A stretch of 34,847 bases of DNA from an uncultured Flavobacteriaceae bacterium (lineage in GTDB: Bacteria > Bacteroidota > Bacteroidia > Flavobacteriales > Flavobacteriaceae). This document shows positions 29,101-34,847 of this stretch, piece after piece. The stretch covers positions 1 to 34,847 of the forward strand of contig CAJJCA010000027.1 of NCBI GenBank assembly GCA_905182575.1, written 5' to 3'. Within the stretch, counting starts at the first letter, position 1. Each line of letters begins with the position of its first letter. The notes below the pieces were generated by a model, which saw only the letters and a list, made by a program, of their open reading frames with translations, was not told the origin of the DNA and did no database searches. The translations under genes were made by a program, and so were the position numbers.

Positions 29101-29967
29101 ATTTTTTGGTTTTAATAGCGTCCTGTAATATTTCATTATCAAAATTCCTTAGAAATTCAATTTTTCTTCTGTTCAAAACAATGTTCTTAATGGTACTTTC
29201 GATATAGCGAAAGTGGCGCGATCTCATTACGGTCTAAGCGCTCAACCAATTGGAACAAATATAATTCTAATGTATCTTTAACCTCATAATATTTGGTTTT
29301 TTTTAAGTAAATTTCCTTGTTATCAGCATTTATAAGATTTACTTTATCATAAATCTCTCTTTTTTTCATCCAAATTGAGTCCGCCATAAAATAGTTTGAA
29401 AATTGAAATGAAAGGGAATCTAAAAAATTAATATCCTTTTCCTCAGACCTCTTAAAGCTTTTGATGATTTGTCTGCCATCGACATTATCCAGCGGAAAAC
29501 TTAAGTATTTGATTCTATACAATGGCTCTTTAAGCTTGAAGTTACTTTTATTATTATCGTAAAATGTGATGATTGCGTTCGGATCAATTATCGTATCAAT
29601 AATAGATTTGATAACCGACTCCTTGTAGGCTGTTGTAAAAAGGTTGGACTTATAATCATCAACCAATAGATTCTAGATCAGAAAGTTGCCTCTCAGAAAG
29701 GTTAATAAGCGACTTCTCGAACATTATTCTCTTACGAGCCCAATTGTTAATAAAACTCTGGACCTTAATCATACTGTCTTCCTTTGAATCGAATCCATTG
29801 AACTTTTTTTCAATATCTGATAAATACAAATAATGATTTTCTGCTCGAGCAATCAATCGATTTTTATTAGCAGAATTAAATTTATCACAAGAAGTGAAAG
29901 AAGCAAGGAGTGTTGCAAGAATAACAAACTGACTGAATTTCGAAAAACTTATTGAAGTTGGGTGCAT
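29084..29967 (-). CDS. Lipoprotein of the PpiC/SurA-companion type; two frameshifts
   Basis: About 294 residues. The signal peptide FVILATLLASFTSC gives a lipidated Cys near residue 27; helical, charged sequence follows. I recognise the flavobacterial family encoded just upstream of surA and usually called peptidyl-prolyl isomerase, but I cannot see a convincing parvulin active site here. Break 1 near 29665 (extra A) separates SDLES from LVDDYKSNLF. Break 2 near 29212 hides the tail FRYIESTIKNIVLNRRKIEF...TKKFETYP, ending at TAA 29084-29086. This tail overlaps the surA start by about 17 bases, so the two are coupled. Probable role in outer-membrane protein biogenesis, inferred from position. 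Confidence 0.72.
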
Positions 29968-30050
29968 ATCGTTAAATCTTCTTAAAAATTGTGCTATTTA
30001 TTAACATTTATTGTAAATAAAGTTAATAAATACATGTAAATCATTAGTTT

Positions 30051-30086
30051 TCAACAACTTATTTGTTGATATGTTTTTAAACATAT
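30051..30086. repeat. Two adjoining inverted repeats in the divergent gap
   Basis: TCAACAA/TTGTTGA (30051-30057 and 30063-30069, 5-base loop) touches ATATGTTT/AAACATAT (30069-30076 and 30079-30086, 2-base loop). They fill the middle of the 156-base region between the SurA-companion lipoprotein gene and the small secreted protein gene. Could be operators or a transcription-stopping structure; the rest of the gap is featureless AT-rich sequence. Confidence 0.45.
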
Positions 30087-30123
30087 TAATATTTTTTGTA
30101 AATTACAATTATTATTCAAAGCA

Positions 30124-30462
30124 GTGAGAAATATAACATTATTAATTTTCTTTTTACTTACCGCTATTGGCTTTTCACATTTTAAGCCAGTCAACTACTC
30201 CTCCCCCACAATCTCCTCCTCTTTTTTTCAGAAACCCAGTGTCAATTTTTCCTATAAAAGAGGTACGCTAAACATCAATGGTGTCGAAGGTAGTGGCTTA
30301 TTAAAAGTCTACACCATCATAGGAAACGAAGTTTTAAGCTTAAATATTCAAGACTTCTCTGCGCTATCAATTCCGGTGTCCTTACAGAGACAAAACATGT
30401 ACATCATCAGGATTGTAACGTTAAACAATGACATATATACCTTTAAGATCGTTGCTACTTAA
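30124..30462 (+). CDS. Small secreted protein resembling a stand-alone type IX secretion sorting domain
   Basis: Intact, 112 residues from GTG 30124. A hydrophobic signal peptide (ITLLIFFLLTAIGFS) is followed by a low-complexity serine/proline stretch, then a beta-rich module: LLKVYTIIGNEVLSLNIQ, LSIPVSLQRQNMYIIRIVT and NNDIYTFKIVAT. This resembles the type A C-terminal sorting domain of the Por secretion system (consensus along KIYNxLGQEV ... L..G.Y.V.I...N...K.KI). Normally that domain ends a large exported protein; here it is nearly the whole protein. It ends 7 bases before the convergent guaB stop. Function unknown; the similarity is by eye, so moderate confidence. Confidence 0.65.
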   Translation: MRNITLLIFFLLTAIGFSHFKPVNYSSPTISSSFFQKPSVNFSYKRGTLNINGVEGSGLLKVYTIIGNEVLSLNIQDFSALSIPVSLQRQNMYIIRIVTLNNDIYTFKIVAT

Positions 30463-30469
30463 CAAATAA

Positions 30470-31934
<1,465 letters not shown>

Positions 31935-31963
31935 GAGCAATCAATTTAGAAACTAATTGCGAA

Positions 31964-31971
31964 CAAATGTA
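31964..31971 (-). promoter_or_regulatory. Candidate Bacteroidota -7 box for guaB
   Basis: Minus strand reads TACATTTG, an exact TAnnTTTG match, 30 bases before the guaB ATG, and identical to the ptrB box. No clear -33 TTTG at the usual spacing. Confidence 0.4.
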
Positions 31972-32059
31972 AGGAATTTATTGGCATTAATCTTTGAGAG
32001 ATCATTATAAAAGACATAGGTCAGTGTTTTTGTAATTTTTCACTCTTTTAAATTAAAAA

Positions 32060-32929
32060 TCAGATTATAATTAATGTTTTACAAAAGATCTTCTTTGAAA
32101 AATTATAGGCAGATTCGAAATGAAGTGAATTCAATTGCATGGGTGCTTTTTGTTTGTTTAAATAGGAAATAAGTCTTTCTGTAGGCAGGTTCCCAACTAG
32201 ACTGTCATTGGCCATAGGACAGCCTCCATGCCCCATTATGGCAGCATCGAACCGAAGACAACCCGCAGCATAAGCAGCATCAACCTTGGCATACCAACCG
32301 TTCAAATCCGTATGAAAGTGTGCCCCAAACTCGATCTCTGGATAAGCGGAATTAACGAAGAAAAAAGCGCTTTGATATCGGCTGGGTTTGCCTGTTCCTA
32401 CCGTGTCTGAAAGGGAAAGAATATTAACCCCCATCTGACTGAGCTTGTTTGTCCAATCCAAAACAATTTCAGTATTCCAAGGATCACCATAGGGGTTTCC
32501 AAAACCCATTGAAAGGTAGACAACCACTTTTTTATTGTGTTTTGCTGAAATGTTAATTATATAATCTAAAGTTCTTATTGAATCGGCAATCGTTTTGTGC
32601 GTATTACGCATTTGAAAGTTTTCAGAAATAGAAAAAGGGAAGCCTAAATAGGTGACTTTTTCAAATTCACAAGCCGTGTTTGCGCCCCTTTCATTGGCAA
32701 CGATGGTCAAAAGCTTTGTGCTAGTTTCACTCAATATCTAGCGAAGAACCTCAGCAGTATCTCGCATTTGAGGAATGGCTTTTGGAGAAACAAAGCTGCC
32801 ACAATCGAGCGTGTCATAACCCACCCTCAACAAAGACTGTAGGTAAGCAATTTTTTTCTCAGTCGGAATCCAATGCTTAACCCCTTGCATGGCATCTCTG
32901 GGACATTCAATAATCTTAATTTCCTGCAT
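32060..32929 (-). CDS. Hydroxymethylglutaryl-CoA lyase, interrupted by an in-frame TAG
   Basis: Cleaves HMG-CoA to acetoacetate and acetyl-CoA, the last step of leucine degradation. Start ATG 32929 (MQEIKIIECPRDAMQGVKHW); an upstream start at 32956 is open but not family-like. Catalytic landmarks: the Arg-Asp pair in ECPRDAMQG, DCGSFVSPKAIPQM, the metal-binding His pair in HFHTDLNGW, and the catalytic Cys in GHGGCPMANDSLVGN. About 289 codons. At 32738-32740 a TAG interrupts AEVLR*ILSETSTK; the frame is the same on both sides, unlike the one-base shifts elsewhere. Homologues appear to be one codon longer at this point, so a local cluster of indels is as likely as a base substitution. Confidence 0.85.
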
Positions 32930-33051
32930 TTTTATAAAGTTAAAAATCTTAAGCAAATAAGACCCAATGGATTTAAAAGAAAATATTCGTTTTTGATTTT
33001 AAAATCCAACAAGCTGAAGATCACAAATGTCTGTAAATTTATAATAATTCT

Positions 33052-33059
33052 TATATTTG
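33052..33059 (+). promoter_or_regulatory. Candidate Bacteroidota -7 box for the DUF3050-M28 pair
   Basis: TATATTTG, an exact TAnnTTTG match, 18 bases before ATG 33078 and identical to the dnaN box. It is in the 148-base gap to the divergent HMG-CoA lyase gene. Confidence 0.42.
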
Positions 33060-33077
33060 CCCAAAGGATAGCACACT

Positions 33078-33860
33078 ATGATAAACAGTCTTAAAGAGTC
33101 TTTAAACCCCCTAAAAGATCAACTTATAAATCATTCTCTTTATAATAACCTAGAATCTATTGATGATTTAAAAAGTTTTATGGAGGCTCATGTATATGCC
33201 GTTTGGGATTTTATGTCATTGGTGAAAAAACTTCAAATTGAGCTGACTACCACTACCCTGCCTTGGCATCCAACTCAAAACAATGCTGCAGCAAGATTGA
33301 TTAATGAAATCGTTTGGGGCGAAGAAACAGATGTCAATAAAGAAGGAGTTCCAATGAGTCACTTTGAAATGTATCTGGAAGCAATGGGGCAGATCAATGC
33401 GGATACTTCAGGGATAAAAAAGATGGTTGAAAACCTAAAGTCAGGGAATACCGTTTTTGAAGCCATTGAAAAAGCTGATTTACCTGTTTATATTTCTGAT
33501 TTTTTAAATTTTACTTTTAAAATAATTGAAGAAGGAAAGACCCACAAGATTGCTTCTGTCTTTACTTTTGGAAGAGAAGATCTTATTCCAGATATGTTCA
33601 TCTCAATGATTAAAAAAATGAATCGTGAAAACGACGCCGAAATTGATCAAATAATATATTATTTTGAACGCCATATCGAAGTCGATGGCGACACACACGG
33701 ACCCTTAGCGATTGATATGATCAAAAACCTTTGCGGAACCGATCCAAACAATTGGAACGAAGCAATTGAAGCTTCCCAATTAGCGCTACAAAAAAGAATC
33801 GCGCTTTGGGATGGAATCAACAAACTACTTATTCAAAAAGAAAACTCAAATCATGCGTAA
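33078..33860 (+). CDS. DUF3050 protein (heme-oxygenase-like fold, putative metal-dependent)
   Basis: Intact, 260 residues, soluble and helical. The N-terminal block LKDQLINHSLYNNLESIDDL, then FMEAHVYAVWDFMSLVKKLQ and LINEIVWGEETDVNKEG, and the C-terminal YYFERHIEVDGDTHGPLA are the DUF3050 hallmarks. The conserved His and Glu residues (EAHVYAVWDF, EIVWGEE, ERHIEVDGDTH) are placed like the metal ligands of heme-oxygenase-like di-iron proteins. Substrate and reaction are not known to me. Its last 8 bases overlap the start of the M28 peptidase gene. Confidence 0.82.
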   Translation: MINSLKESLNPLKDQLINHSLYNNLESIDDLKSFMEAHVYAVWDFMSLVKKLQIELTTTTLPWHPTQNNAAARLINEIVWGEETDVNKEGVPMSHFEMYLEAMGQINADTSGIKKMVENLKSGNTVFEAIEKADLPVYISDFLNFTFKIIEEGKTHKIASVFTFGREDLIPDMFISMIKKMNRENDAEIDQIIYYFERHIEVDGDTHGPLAIDMIKNLCGTDPNNWNEAIEASQLALQKRIALWDGINKLLIQKENSNHA

Positions 33861-34828
33861 TTTATTTTTAGCTCTAGCCATATTTACCTGTTTTTTTTGT
33901 AATGCACAGAAAACTATTGCCGAAGAATTTGCAGATACAATCGATGAAAACGAACTAAAAGCAATGCTCTATGTTTATGCCTCTGATTATTTTGGAGGAC
34001 GAGAGACTGGAGAGAGAGGTCAAAAAATTGCTGTAGATTTTTTAAAAGATTATTATATCAATCAAGGGATTGCACCAGCAGCAGGCACGGAAGATTATTT
34101 CCAAAAAATGCAATTGACCATTAAAGAAAAAGCAATCAATACTGAAAATGTAGTTGCTATTATCCCTGGCTCAGAGATTCCAAATGAATACATTGTTATT
34201 TCTGCACATTTAGACCATATCGGAACTAGAAATGGAGAAGTGAACAACGGCGCTGATGATGATGGTTCGGGGACAGTTGCCATTCTTGAAATTGCAGAAG
34301 CTTTTAATAGAGGCTGTTAAAAATGGTCATGGCCCTAAAAGATCAATCCTTTTCTTACACGTGACAGGAGAAGAAAAAGGCTTGCTGGGATCTGATTATT
34401 ATGCAAATAACCCTTTGTATCCTCTCGAGGAAACTGTGGCAAACTTAAACATTGACATGATCGGAAGGCTTGACCCAAAAAGAGAGGACAAAGATCCAAA
34501 TTACATTTACCTTATTGGTTCTGATCGTTTGAGCCAAGAGCTTCACGAAATCTCTGAGGACATGAACACTAAATATACCCAGATAAAACTAGACTATACT
34601 TTTAACAGAGTCGATGACCCCAATCGCTTTCTACTTACAGGAGTGATCACTATAATTTTGCGAAAAATCAACATCCCTGTAATTTTCTATTTTAACGGCA
34701 CACATGAGGATTACCACAGACCTAGTGACACGCCTGATAAAATCAACTATGCTATTTTAGAAAAAAGAACAAAACTTATTTTCCACACCGCTTGGAAACT
34801 CGCAAATAGAAAAGAAAGAATAAACTAA
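33853..34828 (+). CDS. M28-family metallopeptidase, secreted; frameshifts
   Basis: Zinc aminopeptidase-type enzyme, about 325 residues, exported by the signal peptide [19 protein letters not shown] (cleavage near NAQ). Ligand blocks: HLDHIGTRN (His), GADDDGSGT (bridging Asp), [11 protein letters not shown] (catalytic Glu and ligand Glu), LNIDMIGR (Asp). An extra G near 34312 breaks the frame at AFNR/AVKNGHG. At about 34630-34670 two opposite indels shift the frame and shift it back: the visible reading [14 protein letters not shown] replaces what should read [13 protein letters not shown], which carries the last zinc-ligand His. The start overlaps the DUF3050 stop, so the pair is coupled. A further 19 bases remain after the stop. 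Confidence 0.88.
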
Positions 34829-34847
34829 TTGTTAAACTGTAATTAGA

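Overview
The window looks like core chromosome of a marine or gliding member of the Flavobacteriaceae (phylum Bacteroidota). The evidence is the base composition (strongly AT-rich), the gliding-motility ABC genes gldF/gldG, TTG and GTG starts, promoter-like boxes of the Bacteroidota type (TAnnTTTG), lipoproteins with Bacteroidota-style signal peptides, a small protein resembling a type IX secretion C-terminal domain, a sulfonolipid-type gene pair and a carotenoid (crtB-crtZ) cluster. I see no insertion sequence, phage, plasmid module, CRISPR array or defence island.

Layout. 1-3222 (+): tail of an exonuclease-like protein, a voltage-gated-type potassium channel with a zinc ribbon, miaA, and an alpha/beta-hydrolase lipoprotein. 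3211-5127 (-): phoH-purC. 5213-9633 (+): SAM hydroxide adenosyltransferase, gldF, gldG, then dnaN. 9667-14083 (-): an alpha-oxoamine-synthase-like enzyme, a cysteine-synthase-like enzyme and oligopeptidase B. 14298-16018 (+): prfB with its programmed frameshift, and a HAD hydrolase. 16053-21808 (-): dnaB, accA, an EamA transporter, lptG and tgt. 21967-22546 (+): outer-membrane barrel protein. 22634-23522 (-): FKBP-type isomerase lipoprotein with calcium-binding repeats. 23595-24495 (+): S4 RNA-binding protein and a PyrR-like phosphoribosyltransferase. 24487-25014 (-): aroK. 25099-25342 (+): tRNA-Lys, tRNA-Lys, tRNA-Leu. 25423-27706 (+): CarH/LitR-like regulator, crtB, crtZ. 27709-29967 (-): SurA-like isomerase and a lipoprotein companion. 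30124-30462 (+): small secreted protein. 30470-32929 (-): guaB and HMG-CoA lyase. 33078-34828 (+): DUF3050 protein and an M28 peptidase.

The dominant oddity is technical. About two thirds of the protein genes, including dnaN, accA, guaB, tgt, purC, miaA and aroK, are split by one-base insertions or deletions, roughly one per kilobase. In almost every case a one-base correction restores a textbook family sequence. I read these as uncorrected (probably long-read) sequencing errors and annotate each as a single gene spanning its fragments. The exception is prfB, whose frameshift at a CTT TGA C site is the genuine programmed one.

Biologically, the points most worth following are: (i) a probable sulfonolipid (capnine-type) gene pair close to gldFG, which matters because sulfonolipids have been tied to gliding in this group; (ii) a B12-photoreceptor-like MerR regulator with an altered cobalamin motif, directly upstream of crtB-crtZ; (iii) a Tgt whose zinc-binding cysteines are mostly missing; and (iv) a tiny secreted protein that is little more than a sorting-domain-like module. 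I found no clearly undescribed multi-gene system; most of the window is ordinary housekeeping sequence.
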